Assembly (NCBI GenBank): GCA_934644965.1
Contig: CAKUDG010000016.1
Coordinates: forward strand, 9,968 to 73,967
Source of the DNA: an uncultured Victivallales bacterium
GTDB taxonomy: Bacteria; Verrucomicrobiota; Lentisphaeria; Victivallales; UBA1829
Reading direction: 5' to 3'
Length of the DNA stretch: 64,000 bases
The translations under genes were made by a program, and so were the position numbers. The notes under the pieces were generated by a model that saw only the letters and a list, made by a program, of their open reading frames with translations, searched no databases and had not been told where the DNA came from. Shown here one piece after another: positions 24,096 to 33,416 of this stretch. Each line of letters opens with the position of its first letter. Position 1 is the first letter of the stretch.

Positions 24096-25103
24096 ATGAA
24101 CAGTCCGTTTCCGGTCATGGGATTCGATATCGGGGGAACGAAAATTGCGATCTGCCTCGCGATGAGCGACGGGCGCATCCTGGCGTCTTCACGCGTCAAC
24201 AGCAAGGACAGGAGGTCGTCCGAAGTGCTTCCGGAGCTGGTTCTTGCGGGGAAGAAACTCCTTGCGGACGCCGGACTGGACGGAGGGGAACTCCGTGCCA
24301 TCGGAATCGGGTCGCCTTCTCCGATGGACTTTGAAAAAGGCGTCATTCTCTCCCCCTTCAACATGACGGGCTGGGACGAAGTGCCCATCCGGGATTACCT
24401 TTCCAGAGAATTCGGCGTGGAAGCCTTCTTCGACAACGACGCCAACGGAGCAGGCGCCGCCGAATGGATTTTCGGCGCAGGCAAAGGCTGTGAGGATATG
24501 CTGTATCTGACCATGAGCACCGGAATCGGTGCCGGAATCGTGGCTGGCGGCCATCTTCTCCGGGGACATACCCATTACGGCGGAGAAGTCGGGCATATGA
24601 TCATCGACATCCATGGTCCCAAATGCAACTGCGGACTCACCGGATGCTACGAGGCTTTCTGCGGCGGCCGCGCCATCGCCCAGAGAATGCAGAAGGAACT
24701 TGCGGACAAACCGGATTCCGCCGTGCTGAAAGCCGCAGGGGGAAAACTTGAGAACGTGGATATGAAGGCGCTTGAAATCGCCGTCCGGGAAAATGATCCT
24801 TATGCGTGCGGCGTCTGGGACGAAATGATCGAACGCAATGCGCAGGCCATCGGGATGCTTCTGAACATTTTCAACCCCGCCGTGATTGCACTTGGGACCA
24901 TTGCGGTTCATACGGGGGAACTCTTCATGAAACCGCTTCTGGAACGGGTTCCCCGCTACAGCTGGCCGCAGATGTTTTCCGCCTGTGAAATCCGGGCGAG
25001 CGCATTGGGCGGAAGCATCGGGGAATATTCCGGCGTGGCCGTTGCGCTCAACTTCCTGTATGAACGCGGAGACTGGATGCTTCCGTGGAAACAGAAGGTT
25101 TGA
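24096..25103 (+). CDS. ROK-family sugar kinase (glucokinase-like)
   Basis: A 335-residue kinase lacking a DNA-binding domain. MGFDIGGTKIAICLA is the ATP phosphate-binding motif, FDNDANGAGAAEW contains the catalytic Asp region, and TMSTGIGAGIVAGG the second phosphate motif. GHMIIDIHGPKCNCGLTGCYE is the complete ROK zinc site (His plus three Cys). It probably phosphorylates glucose or a related hexose in the cytoplasm. GGAAAG and AGGAG precede ATG 24096. Sugar kinase next to an energy-transport unit fits carbohydrate uptake, but the two transcripts diverge. Confidence 0.93.
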   Translation: MNSPFPVMGFDIGGTKIAICLAMSDGRILASSRVNSKDRRSSEVLPELVLAGKKLLADAGLDGGELRAIGIGSPSPMDFEKGVILSPFNMTGWDEVPIRDYLSREFGVEAFFDNDANGAGAAEWIFGAGKGCEDMLYLTMSTGIGAGIVAGGHLLRGHTHYGGEVGHMIIDIHGPKCNCGLTGCYEAFCGGRAIAQRMQKELADKPDSAVLKAAGGKLENVDMKALEIAVRENDPYACGVWDEMIERNAQAIGMLLNIFNPAVIALGTIAVHTGELFMKPLLERVPRYSWPQMFSACEIRASALGGSIGEYSGVAVALNFLYERGDWMLPWKQKV

Positions 25104-25199
25104 AAAATCCGCTTTGAGGAGTATCTTTCCCGGAGCCGCGCCGCAGGAATCACCGCCGCCGGAAGAACGGAGAAGAGAAAAGGAAGAAGGTGTCAGAAT

Positions 25200-25688
25200 A
25201 TGCCGAATGCCAGTGTCAAGGCCTTGTATTCCTGCAAAAGGAAGACCGATTTCATCACATTCACGGCGGTGGCGCTCTTTGTCTGCACGGTTCTGTTTGA
25301 ACTGTATTTGATTCTGCTGGTACCCATTCAGCTGAAAAACCGGGGAGCGCTGGAGAAACATGTGGCGAAGGAGGAGATGCTTTCTCTGTTTGATTCGCTC
25401 CGGAGCAGGGTGCGTGGAGTGTCCACGTCAAACAACCTTCAGTCGGGGGAAAAGGTTCTGGTGAAGAATGCATTGGACATCATTGCCCTTTACCTGCGTG
25501 AAAACCAGGATGTCATGACAAGCACCCAGATCCGTCAGGTCACACAGACTCTTACCCGCTATGAGCTGATCTACAGGGACTGGACGAATGGAAAATTCCA
25601 TATCGTCAAAGAGAGCGTCGCACTCCCGTATTTCCTCCGGGAAATCGAAAAGAGAAACAGCATTGCTCCATCAGAAAAACAGAATTGA
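25200..25688 (+). CDS. Small membrane-anchored hypothetical protein
   Basis: A 162-residue protein with one membrane helix (ITFTAVALFVCTVLFELYLILLV, about residues 19-41), a short cytoplasmic basic start, and a helical C-terminal part (LVKNALDIIALYLRENQDVMTSTQIRQVTQTLTRYELIYRDW). AAGG lies 10 bases before ATG 25200. Its stop overlaps a possible TTG start of the next gene, so it probably shares a transcript with the heptose kinase. Family unknown. Confidence 0.7.
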   Translation: MPNASVKALYSCKRKTDFITFTAVALFVCTVLFELYLILLVPIQLKNRGALEKHVAKEEMLSLFDSLRSRVRGVSTSNNLQSGEKVLVKNALDIIALYLRENQDVMTSTQIRQVTQTLTRYELIYRDWTNGKFHIVKESVALPYFLREIEKRNSIAPSEKQN

Positions 25689-25735
25689 ACACAGAAGAAG
25701 AAGAAAAGAAAAAAAGACAGGATTCAGAAATTCAT

Positions 25736-26758
25736 ATGTCAGTGTCGGTCGAAAAACTGAAAAATATTCTTCGCGAAAGCGCGGCGAAGCGGATCGCGGT
25801 CCTCGGAGACCTTATGCTGGACGTGTATCTCTGGGGGACGGCCAGCAGATTGTCTCAGGAGGCGCCGGTGCCCGTGCTTCATGTCAAGCGCAGGGACATC
25901 CGTCTGGGAGGGGCTGCGAATGTCATGCGCAACCTCTCGGCTCTGTCGGACTGCTCCATCACGGCTTTCGGCGTGGCGGGGCGGGATGAGGGCGGAACTT
26001 ATCTGAAGGATCTTCTCGGAAAAAGCGGCATTGATCCCGCTTATGTCGTCATTGATCCGGAACGCAGGACCACGGAAAAGCAGCGTGTCATTGCGGGCAG
26101 CCAGCAGGTGGTGCGCATGGATTTTGAAGACACCTGGCCTGTTTCCGGTAGCGTCCGCGAGCAAATCTCCGATGCACTGAAAAGCAAAATCCGGAACGGG
26201 GAGCTCGACGCCGTCATTTTCGAGGATTATGCCAAGGGGCTGCTTGAAAAGGATATGCTTCAGGAAATCGTGGATCTGGCCTCCGAATACGGAGTCTATA
26301 CATCGCTGGATCCCCATCCCGGGCATGCGATGGAAGTGCATTCCCTCTCCCTGATGACTCCCAACAGGGCGGAGGCCTTCGGACTCGCGGGGGTGTATCC
26401 TTTCGATCCCGCGCTGAAGGTTGAGGATGATCTCCATTTGAAACAGGTCGCGCAACGCATTGCGGAGACCTGGCACCCGGAATCCCTGCTGATTACTCTG
26501 GGACATCAGGGAATGGCGCTCTTTGAACGGAACAGTCCGGATACGCCGCTTGTCATTCCCACCATTGCGCGGGAAGTGTTCGATGTCTCCGGCGCAGGGG
26601 ATACGGTGATTGCCAGTTTCACCCTCTGCATGGCTTCCGGCGCCTCTACCGCGGAAGCGGCGGACATTTCAAATCATGCGGCGGGCATTGTTGTGGGAAA
26701 GGCCGGTACCGCCACCCCCACCGTAGAGGAGCTTCTGGAAAGTTTCCGCGAAGTTTGA
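25736..26758 (+). CDS. D-glycero-beta-D-manno-heptose-7-phosphate kinase domain (HldE N-terminal type)
   Basis: A 340-residue PfkB-family kinase matching the RfaE domain I. IAVLGDLMLDVYLWG opens the fold; LGGAANVMRNL is the PfkB N-terminal signature; EDYAKGLL is an RfaE hallmark; DVSGAGDTVIASF is the catalytic-Asp signature. The cytidylyltransferase domain of bifunctional HldE is missing, so this is a kinase-only (HldA-like) version. It makes heptose 1,7-bisphosphate for LPS core or S-layer glycans. ATG 25736 is chosen; a TTG at 25685 would add 17 Glu/Lys-rich residues. A terminator-like hairpin follows. Confidence 0.88.
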   Translation: MSVSVEKLKNILRESAAKRIAVLGDLMLDVYLWGTASRLSQEAPVPVLHVKRRDIRLGGAANVMRNLSALSDCSITAFGVAGRDEGGTYLKDLLGKSGIDPAYVVIDPERRTTEKQRVIAGSQQVVRMDFEDTWPVSGSVREQISDALKSKIRNGELDAVIFEDYAKGLLEKDMLQEIVDLASEYGVYTSLDPHPGHAMEVHSLSLMTPNRAEAFGLAGVYPFDPALKVEDDLHLKQVAQRIAETWHPESLLITLGHQGMALFERNSPDTPLVIPTIAREVFDVSGAGDTVIASFTLCMASGASTAEAADISNHAAGIVVGKAGTATPTVEELLESFREV

Positions 26759-26764
26759 AATGAC

Positions 26765-26799
26765 GGGAAAGGTTTTTTACTCTTTCCCATCATCTTTTT
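26765..26799 (+). terminator. Terminator-like hairpin after the heptose kinase gene
   Basis: GGGAAAG (26765-26771) and CTTTCCC (26782-26788) pair around a T-rich 10-base loop, with further pairing at the base, and ATCATCTTTTTC follows. A modest intrinsic terminator. Confidence 0.55.
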
Positions 26800-27276
26800 C
26801 TTCCTTCTCTTTCCTCTCCCCTTCCGCTTTCTTGGCAGAGAGAGAAAAAAGAACACTGTTTCCTCTTGTTGTTTTCCTTCAGTTCTTCTTCCTTTTTCCC
26901 ATGAACAACAAGGGAGGAAAGAGAGAAAAGCGGGAAAAAGGCCCGTATGGGCGGACGGCAGAGAGAAACGCTGTTCCTGCGGCTGATTGCTGAGGATCAG
27001 ATATTCCGCAACTTTCCATGGAAAAACATTTGTACTCATTGCACGTGGATTGTATATTCTTCTTCCCCGGGAAAGGATTTTTCCGCTGGACAGGAAGGAA
27101 CGGGAGGACGGGGAAAAAGGGCAGACCGTTCTTTTTCCCCATGAAGCTCCTGCCTTTTTTATGGAGAGAGAGGGAAATTTGAATTTGCACGGAGGCAGAT
27201 TGATTTCCAGCGGACTGGATTCTGCGCCGATGGTTTTTTGAGTGAGAGGCGGAGGCGATTACGGAGGGAAAAGGAG
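26800..27276. other. Gene-free stretch before ymdB
   Basis: No supported gene. The sequence is pyrimidine-rich at the start and purine-rich later, with a small GCCC/GGGC stem at 26941-26952. I see no clear promoter, repeat or RNA gene. The only strong signal is GGAGGGAAAAGGAG directly before the next start codon. Confidence 0.5.
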
Positions 27277-28095
27277 ATGGGTTCAAACGGACCTGTACTG
27301 AATCTGCTGTTTGTGGGAGACGTTGTCGGGAAAGGCGGGCGTGCCGCGGTCAGGGAGCTGGTGCCGGAGCTGAGAAGGAAGTACAACTGTTCCTTCTGCA
27401 TTGTGAATGCGGAGAATTCTGCGAACGGCTCGGGCCTGAACAGTTCCACAATCCGGGACATGGGTGCTGCGGCGGAAGTGTATACCTCAGGCGACCATGT
27501 CTGGGATCAGAAAAGCTTTGAAAGCGAAATCCGGGATCTGAAGAACGTGCTCCGTCCTGCGAACATGAGCCGTCTTCAGCCGGGGAAGGGCTGGGGGGTG
27601 TTCCAGAATCCGGCCGGGGGATCGGTGGCGGTCATCAATCTGATGGGGAAGGTGTTTATGCGGGACAGTGCGTACTGCCCTTTTGAAACGGCCGAAGAGA
27701 TCCTGAAACAGATTCCATGTACGGTCAAGTGCATCATTGTCGATTTTCATGCGGAAGCGACCAGCGAAAAACTGGCGATGGCATGGTTTCTGAACGGCCG
27801 CGTGACCGCCGTGATCGGGACCCATACCCATGTACAGACGGCGGATGGAAGGATTCTGCCGGAAGGAACGGCCATGCTGACCGATGTCGGAATGGTCGGG
27901 GGACAGGATTCCATTCTGGGGCGGGATGTGTCAGATGTGCTCCGGAAATTCCGGACCGGCATGCCTGTGCGTCTGAATGTGACGGAGAAGAACATCCGTC
28001 TGGACGCCGCTGTCATTTCCTATGAACTCAACACAGGAAAGGCCGTCGCCATCCGGCCCCTTTCCGAATTTCATCATCCCACGGAGGAGGAGTAA
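27277..28095 (+). CDS. YmdB-family (TIGR00282) metallophosphoesterase
   Basis: A 272-residue phosphodiesterase. LLFVGDVVGKGGR holds the first metal ligands, VNAENSANGSGL the next Asn, TSGDHVWDQK a His/Asp site, VDFHAEATSEK and VIGTHTHVQTAD the remaining His ligands, all in the order of YmdB proteins, which hydrolyse 2',3'-cyclic nucleotides. GMVGGQDSILGRD near the C-terminus is family-specific. ATG 27277 has GGAG directly before it within a long purine-rich ribosome site; a TTG at 27238 is less likely. It lies five bases before nadC, so the two are one unit. Confidence 0.92.
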   Translation: MGSNGPVLNLLFVGDVVGKGGRAAVRELVPELRRKYNCSFCIVNAENSANGSGLNSSTIRDMGAAAEVYTSGDHVWDQKSFESEIRDLKNVLRPANMSRLQPGKGWGVFQNPAGGSVAVINLMGKVFMRDSAYCPFETAEEILKQIPCTVKCIIVDFHAEATSEKLAMAWFLNGRVTAVIGTHTHVQTADGRILPEGTAMLTDVGMVGGQDSILGRDVSDVLRKFRTGMPVRLNVTEKNIRLDAAVISYELNTGKAVAIRPLSEFHHPTEEE

Positions 28096-28100
28096 ATACC

Positions 28101-28964
28101 ATGCCTGTTCACCCGCTTGACTGGAAAAGAATCGATCTTCTCATTGACCTGGCTCTGGAGGAGGATCTCGGAGAAAACGGCGACATCACCACCGATTCCG
28201 TCATTCCCGAAGACCTTTCCGCGAAGGCCGTGTTTCTCTGCAAGGAGGATCTGGTCTGCGCCGGTCTTCCGGTGGCGGAACGGCTCTTTCATCGTCTTTC
28301 CCCGGAAATTGTTTTCACGGGAAAGGCGGAGGAGGGAGCTTTCTGTCCGAAAGGGAGCGTCCTTGCCGAAATGAAGGGCCCCGCAAGGGCGCTTCTGACC
28401 GGGGAGCGGACGGCTCTGAATTTTCTTCAGCGTCTCTGCGGAATTGCCACCGCCTCGCACCGCTATCAGGAGCTGGCGGGAGAAAAGGCGCAGATCCTGG
28501 ATACGAGAAAAACGACTCCGGGATGGAGAAACCTGGAAAAATACGCCGTTTCCGTCGGAGGCGCACACAACCACAGAATCGGACTCTTCGACCGGGTGAT
28601 GATCAAGGACAACCACCGGGAACTGGCCGGACTCGAAGGAACCGGAGGAATCCTCCGCTCCGTCGAACGCGCACGGAAACGCTTCCCCGGATTTGAAGTG
28701 GAGGTCGAGGTCGATTCCCTGGATGAACTTGCGGAAGCCCTGGAAAGTGGCGCGGAATACATCCTGCTGGACAACATGAGCTGCGGAGACATGAAGAAAG
28801 CAGTCGATCTCACCGCGCACCGTTCCAGACTGGAAGCCAGCGGAAATGTCACCCTTGCCCGGGTCGGAGCCATTGCTGAGACCGGAGTTGATTTCATTTC
28901 CTCCGGTGCTCTCACCCATTCGGTCAAGTCTGCGGACATTTCCATGGATATCGTGCTTTCCTGA
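28101..28964 (+). CDS. nadC: Quinolinate phosphoribosyltransferase (nicotinate-nucleotide pyrophosphorylase)
   Basis: A 287-residue NadC. EEDLGENGDITTD at the N-terminus, RTALNFLQRLCGIAT, DTRKTTPGWRNLEKYAVSVGG with the quinolinate-binding Arg/Lys residues, HNHRIGLFDRVMIKDNH, and EVEVDSLDE with the catalytic Glu/Asp pair are all present. It turns quinolinate and PRPP into nicotinate mononucleotide in NAD synthesis. Length is standard. GGAGGAGG precedes the start. A perfect hairpin begins directly after the stop codon. Confidence 0.95.
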   Translation: MPVHPLDWKRIDLLIDLALEEDLGENGDITTDSVIPEDLSAKAVFLCKEDLVCAGLPVAERLFHRLSPEIVFTGKAEEGAFCPKGSVLAEMKGPARALLTGERTALNFLQRLCGIATASHRYQELAGEKAQILDTRKTTPGWRNLEKYAVSVGGAHNHRIGLFDRVMIKDNHRELAGLEGTGGILRSVERARKRFPGFEVEVEVDSLDELAEALESGAEYILLDNMSCGDMKKAVDLTAHRSRLEASGNVTLARVGAIAETGVDFISSGALTHSVKSADISMDIVLS

Positions 28965-28986
28965 CCTTCTGCGGGACCGCAGAAGG
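28965..28986 (+). other. Perfect hairpin directly after nadC
   Basis: CCTTCTGCGG (28965-28974), two loop bases and CCGCAGAAGG (28977-28986) start at the base after the stop codon. No T-run follows. Likely an RNA 3'-end stabilising stem or a weak terminator. The following 28987-29267 contains no supported gene, only a short TCCCTC/GAGGGA stem and a ribosome site for ruvA. Confidence 0.6.
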
Positions 28987-29267
28987 GCGAAGACTCCGGG
29001 AGGACGGCGAAAAAAAAGTCCCTCCCCCAGAGGGAAAGCCCCCCGGGCAGAAACGGGAGAAAGACCGCTTGGAAAGAATCGGAAGCCCCTTCTCCCCTTG
29101 TTTTTTCAGCAGAAGCTTTTATATTTCCTCCACATCATGTTCCACATTGAAGAAGACGTGATTTCACAAAAAGAAGCGGAGCGGCGCTTCTTCCCCCGCC
29201 GGATAGAAGTCCACGGCGGCGGCTCCGCCGCGGCATCGCAGACAAAGAAAAAAAGGACAGGCGACGC

Positions 29268-29891
29268 ATGATTGCACAGCTCAGAGGGAAAATCGTTTCG
29301 GCGAGTTTGACGGAAGTGGTTCTTGATGTCAACGGAGTCGGCTACCGTGTCTTCATTCCCGTCAGCACTTACGATGCTCTTCCCAGAGAGGGCGGGGAAG
29401 CCCTTCTCCTGACTCATATGCATGTCCGGGAAGACGCCATTCAGCTCTTCGGTTTTTCCACCCGCCAGGAGCTGCTCATTTTTGAACTGCTGATCACGGT
29501 CAACGGGATCGGTGCGAAAACGGCACTGAACATTCTGAGCAGTTTGAACATTCCCTCCTTCTGTTCAGCGGTGGCGGCGGGAGATGTGCGTTCGCTGAAA
29601 AAGATCAACGGAGTCGGTCCGAAATCGGCGGAACGCATGATTGTGGAGCTCAGGGACAAAATTGAAAGCATCATGCCTGAATTCTCCACCGCAGTTTCCG
29701 GAGAGCGGAACGGCAGCTCCGCCGCAGGAAGCTGCAAGGAACTGGACGATGCCCTCCTGGCTTTGGAACAGCTCGGATTCCAGCGGGCAAAAATCCAGAA
29801 ACTTGTCACCGAAATCTCTTCCGCCATTCCCGAGGAACAGAGATCCAGCGAGAATATCATCCGGAAGGCTCTTCAGGCGCTGAACAAATGA
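29268..29891 (+). CDS. ruvA: Holliday junction DNA helicase subunit RuvA
   Basis: A 207-residue RuvA. Domain I (MIAQLRGKIVSASLTEVVLDVNGVGYRV) is the OB fold that binds the four-way junction. The two helix-hairpin-helix motifs follow (VNGIGAKTALNILS and INGVGPKSAERMIVELRDK). The C-terminal three-helix domain that contacts RuvB is ELDDALLALEQLGF through IIRKALQALNK. AAAGGA lies ten bases before the ATG. Neither ruvB nor ruvC is adjacent in this window. Confidence 0.96.
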   Translation: MIAQLRGKIVSASLTEVVLDVNGVGYRVFIPVSTYDALPREGGEALLLTHMHVREDAIQLFGFSTRQELLIFELLITVNGIGAKTALNILSSLNIPSFCSAVAAGDVRSLKKINGVGPKSAERMIVELRDKIESIMPEFSTAVSGERNGSSAAGSCKELDDALLALEQLGFQRAKIQKLVTEISSAIPEEQRSSENIIRKALQALNK

Positions 29892-29970
29892 ACTTTTGTC
29901 CCCCCCCTTCCTCCTTCTTTTCGGAGGGGCGAGTTCGGAGATCAGAAAAAAAAGAAGGAGTTTCTCTTTC

Positions 29971-30540
29971 ATGGAAGAACAGATTTTATTTCCCAGCTAC
30001 ATTGTTCTGGACATTCCGTCTCCCATGGCGGAGGAAATCCGGAGACTTCGTTCCCGTTTTGATGCCGTCCGTGCCTCGCTTCCCGCGGAAATCACGCTGA
30101 CCGGATCCTGCGGGGTGGGGCTGATCCGTCAGGGCCAGACTATCCGGAGCGTGGTGGAGGAAATGCAGAAAATCGCCTCCCGTTTCCCGCCTTTTGCAAC
30201 GGCGTTCGATCATGTTGAACGTTTTCAGAACACGGACATTTATTTTCTGACCGTCCGCGACCCCGGATACTTTATTGAGCTCAACCGCGCGTTTGCGGAA
30301 TCCGCCATTGAGTTTGAGCCCAATCCCTACCCGTACAAGCCCCACTGCACGCTGAAACTGCGGAGCAAGCCCACGGAACAGGAACTTTTCGATCTTTTTT
30401 TTCTGAATGCCCCCCGCGGAGAATTCATTTTGGACACCCTTTCCCTCTACGGCATGCATGACATGAACAGCTGCGAACTTCTCGCCAAAGTCGAACTGCA
30501 GAAGAAGCCTCCCCCTGCCTTCTCTGACGCAATACACTGA
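29971..30540 (+). CDS. 2H phosphoesterase-like (2'-5' RNA ligase family) protein
   Basis: A 189-residue protein with the size and strand order of LigT/YjcG-like 2H phosphoesterases. PHCTLKL provides the second HxT motif. The first motif position reads EITLTGSCGVG, with no His, so only one of the two catalytic histidines is visible. It may have lost phosphodiesterase activity or be a distant relative. AAGGAG before ATG 29971 fixes the start, 80 bp after ruvA. YIVLDIPSPMAEEIRRL at the N-terminus is typical for the fold. Confidence 0.65.
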   Translation: MEEQILFPSYIVLDIPSPMAEEIRRLRSRFDAVRASLPAEITLTGSCGVGLIRQGQTIRSVVEEMQKIASRFPPFATAFDHVERFQNTDIYFLTVRDPGYFIELNRAFAESAIEFEPNPYPYKPHCTLKLRSKPTEQELFDLFFLNAPRGEFILDTLSLYGMHDMNSCELLAKVELQKKPPPAFSDAIH

Positions 30541-30637
30541 TTCTGTCTGATTTGAAAGCAAACGTTTTCCCCCTTTCCGTGCGTGTTTTTTTTCCCGTCT
30601 TCCATGTCCCGGAGACGGAGGCACGGAGCTCAGGGAA

Positions 30638-31492
30638 ATGCAGAAATACAAGGAGATTGACCAGATCATGCCAGCCCCCCAAGCCCATACACTGGAGGAA
30701 CACCGCGATTATCTGCATCAGATTGTCCGGCTTCAGCTCTTCTTTCTTCACCGCTGGCTTACGGCGCATCCGGAGGAAAGTTTCCGCGACGCGATCCGGA
30801 ACCGTGTGGACATCTACCGGAAAACCGATGCGAATCCCGGTCCCATGACTCCCAGCGTCTGCTTCTTCGACGCTCCCGCATGGAAATCCATGGAAGACGA
30901 AGCCGAAGCCCTCTTCCGCCGCTTCCCGGACGACGGCAGCGCATTTGAGAACCATGCCTTTGAAGTCTTCCGGAAATCACTTGACGCCCGCTGTGAACGC
31001 GATTACCTGGATGAATCCTCTCTGTCCGCCTACCAGTGCGGGAGTCTGCGCTATGAAACCTCTCTCCAGCCGGACGGCGAGACCGTGAACTTCCATATTG
31101 CCAACGCCGTGGCACCGCAGTCGATCTTTTCCGATCCTGACTACCTGAAAAACTGTTTCTTCGAGCTCATGAACCAGACGGAACACACCCTCGGCGCCAG
31201 ACGCATCGCCACCAGTTCATGGCTGAATTCCCATCCCCGCTGGCTGGCTCTCTTCCCGCAGGAATGGCATGAGCGCATGGAAGCGGAAAACCGCAATATC
31301 CAGTGGCATTACGGATTCTGGGGGCAGTTCATCAATGCCAGGAATACCTTCAATCGGAAATACGGGCAGATCCTCCGGGAAACCGGGGAATTCCCCTTCT
31401 ATCCCCGCAAATCCAGCTGTTCCATTGTGGAAATGAGGAAATTCCTCCGCGGCGGCGAATCCTCCAGTTCCGCAGCAGCTTCCTCCTTGTGA
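30638..31492 (+). CDS. Hypothetical cytoplasmic protein
   Basis: A 284-residue protein with no signal or membrane segment. It is rich in aromatic residues and His (HTLEEHRDYLHQIVRLQLFFLHRW, FPQEWHERMEAENRNIQWHYGFWGQF). Conserved-looking blocks are YQCGSLRYET and GARRIATSSWLNSHPRWLALF. The Ser/Ala tail is low complexity. I do not recognise a family. GGAG lies nine bases before ATG 30638; a second ATG at 30668 is possible. It ends the plus-strand run and converges with the minus-strand gene at 31596. Confidence 0.7.
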   Translation: MQKYKEIDQIMPAPQAHTLEEHRDYLHQIVRLQLFFLHRWLTAHPEESFRDAIRNRVDIYRKTDANPGPMTPSVCFFDAPAWKSMEDEAEALFRRFPDDGSAFENHAFEVFRKSLDARCERDYLDESSLSAYQCGSLRYETSLQPDGETVNFHIANAVAPQSIFSDPDYLKNCFFELMNQTEHTLGARRIATSSWLNSHPRWLALFPQEWHERMEAENRNIQWHYGFWGQFINARNTFNRKYGQILRETGEFPFYPRKSSCSIVEMRKFLRGGESSSSAAASSL

Positions 31493-31595
31493 GCAGCAGC
31501 AGGGGGCGGGGAAAACTGACTTTTTCATGCACGGAAGAACTCCATCCCCGAGTTTTCGGAGAAAGACGGGCGGCGGCGCGGGTTCCCTTAAAGAA

Positions 31596-33188
31596 TCACT
31601 CCACTGCATCCCTGAAAAATTTCCCCACCGTTCTGCGGTCTCTGGGGGAGAGGCGCATTCCCCTGTTTTCGCCTCCGGGAACGGCGGAGCCGGGTTCTCT
31701 GAGGAGCGAACCCCCTGCGGATCCATAGGAATTGTCTTCCGGGCGAAAGACTTCAGGAGCACTGAAGGAAAGTCCGAGCTGTTCACCGGGAATCCTCCGG
31801 AGCGATTCGCTGCGGAGTTTTTCGCGGATGCCCCCCTCTGTGACCTGAGTGTCTGAAGGGGTGTAAATCAAAGGCGCGTCCCCGGGTCCGTGGGAGGGGG
31901 ATCCGGAACCTGTATTTCTGCCTGCGGCGGGGAAGGCAGGGCAGTCCGGCCCCCCGGGGCAACCTGGCTGAGTGCAGCGGCAGATGTTCCCGTAAAGCTG
32001 TTCCAGTTCCTCCCGGGTCAGAAATTTTCCTTCCTCCAGGAATTCCTCCGGGTGATCGAGAGCGGAGGAGAATTCTTTCAGAAAATTCCGCAACTCCTCC
32101 GCCCGTTCCCGGGAAAGCGCTCCGGAAGAGGAAAGTTTTTTCATGGCCTCTTCCAGTTTCTTCCCGGACGACTTCAGAGCTTTGGCGAGTTCCTGCGGAT
32201 CATTCCATTGTTCCCATCCTCCGGCGGCGGAACCGGAGGCGGAGGAGGAAAGAGCCTCCCCCTCATTCTGTCCGGAGGAGAATTCCGCAGCGAGGCCGGA
32301 AAAAAACGGAGTGCCGGAGGAATTCCGGGACAGGGCTTTGGAAAGTTCCGCCGCCCTTCTGCGCAGATCCGCATTTGCAGTGTCGGAAGGAGCAATTTCG
32401 AACGCTGCGGAGGAAAACCGGGCGTTTCTCAGAAGACGCCCGGTTTCCAGCATGCGCCGGGCGGCGCTGTCGGAAAGATTCTGCACAGCTGCGCTGACAC
32501 TGTCCAGGGTTTCAAAAATTCTTGCCGGTTCGTAGGCTGCGGCGTTGTGTTCCAGATTTTCGAGCAGTTGATCCAGCGTCTCCGCGCGTTGCGGATCCAC
32601 GGAACCCGTTTCTTTCAGAATTTCCACATTTCCGGCAATTTCCCGTGTCAGGGACCCGACGTTCAGGAGGGCTTCGCTTCCAGCAGCCGAATGGCGCTGG
32701 AGGTCTCTTCTCTCCGGCATGGGGATCCACAGGCACAGCCCCGTGAACAAGAGCGCTCCCAGGCAGAGGAGAATGGGTTTCCTGCAGTCCGTATGAAAAT
32801 GCAGTTTCCCGTGTGCGGCGGCGGGGGGGGAGGATTTCCAGTTCCCCAGCGGAACGCCTTCACATGCAGCCATGAAAAGCCCGCCGGACTCTGATATGCG
32901 GTCGCAGTATGCGGCGGCATCCAGAGAGTCAAACTTCATCCTAGCCAGCGCCGCCCCCGCGGGAATCGCCGCGAGCAGCGGCAGAAAGAAGATCGAGGGA
33001 AGCAGAAACGCATCCCCCGTATCTAAATAGCGCAGCGTCAGGACGATTGCGCCGCCCGGGCAGGCCAGGATGGCAAGGCAGCGGCTGAAGACGTCCAGCC
33101 AGACCGTCCGCCGGCAGAGACGCAGAAGACGCTCCGCAGTACGTCCGTATTCATATCCGTCTTTCTGTTTCTTCCTCATCTCTGCCAT
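31596..33188 (-). CDS. Membrane protein with long helical/low-complexity region
   Basis: A 530-residue protein. Hydrophobic segments occur near residues 31-50 (LDVFSRCLAILACPGGAIVL), 62-82 (LLPSIFFLPLLAAIPAGAAL) and 138-155 (PILLCLGALLFTGLCLWI). The rest is a long soluble part with predicted helices (AETLDQLLENLEHNAAAY, LEEAMKKLSSSGALSRERAEELRNFLKEF), Ser/Ala-rich linkers and a cluster CRCTQPGCPGGPDC. The architecture recalls the DUF4175-like membrane proteins near MoxR/von Willebrand gene sets, but I see no such partner here, so the assignment stays open. It diverges from the MurU-AmgK fusion gene. Confidence 0.65.
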   Translation of the reverse strand: MAEMRKKQKDGYEYGRTAERLLRLCRRTVWLDVFSRCLAILACPGGAIVLTLRYLDTGDAFLLPSIFFLPLLAAIPAGAALARMKFDSLDAAAYCDRISESGGLFMAACEGVPLGNWKSSPPAAAHGKLHFHTDCRKPILLCLGALLFTGLCLWIPMPERRDLQRHSAAGSEALLNVGSLTREIAGNVEILKETGSVDPQRAETLDQLLENLEHNAAAYEPARIFETLDSVSAAVQNLSDSAARRMLETGRLLRNARFSSAAFEIAPSDTANADLRRRAAELSKALSRNSSGTPFFSGLAAEFSSGQNEGEALSSSASGSAAGGWEQWNDPQELAKALKSSGKKLEEAMKKLSSSGALSRERAEELRNFLKEFSSALDHPEEFLEEGKFLTREELEQLYGNICRCTQPGCPGGPDCPAFPAAGRNTGSGSPSHGPGDAPLIYTPSDTQVTEGGIREKLRSESLRRIPGEQLGLSFSAPEVFRPEDNSYGSAGGSLLREPGSAVPGGENRGMRLSPRDRRTVGKFFRDAVE

Positions 33189-33416
33189 TTTTTCTGCCGT
33201 ATTCTTTTCCTCGTTCCCGCATGTTCCGGGAAGGGGAATGGGGGGGTGGGGGAAGCTTTCCTTTTTCCCTATGAAAGGTCCCGTCTCCAGCGGATTCCTC
33301 CGAGATTGAATTTATTCCCGAAAAAACCTTCTGTCAACAGGAAAACGCTTGAAGTTTTCAAGAACAGGTCAATATTTACCCTCATAGCATTTCACAGGGG
33401 CCATGAAACAGAAACC

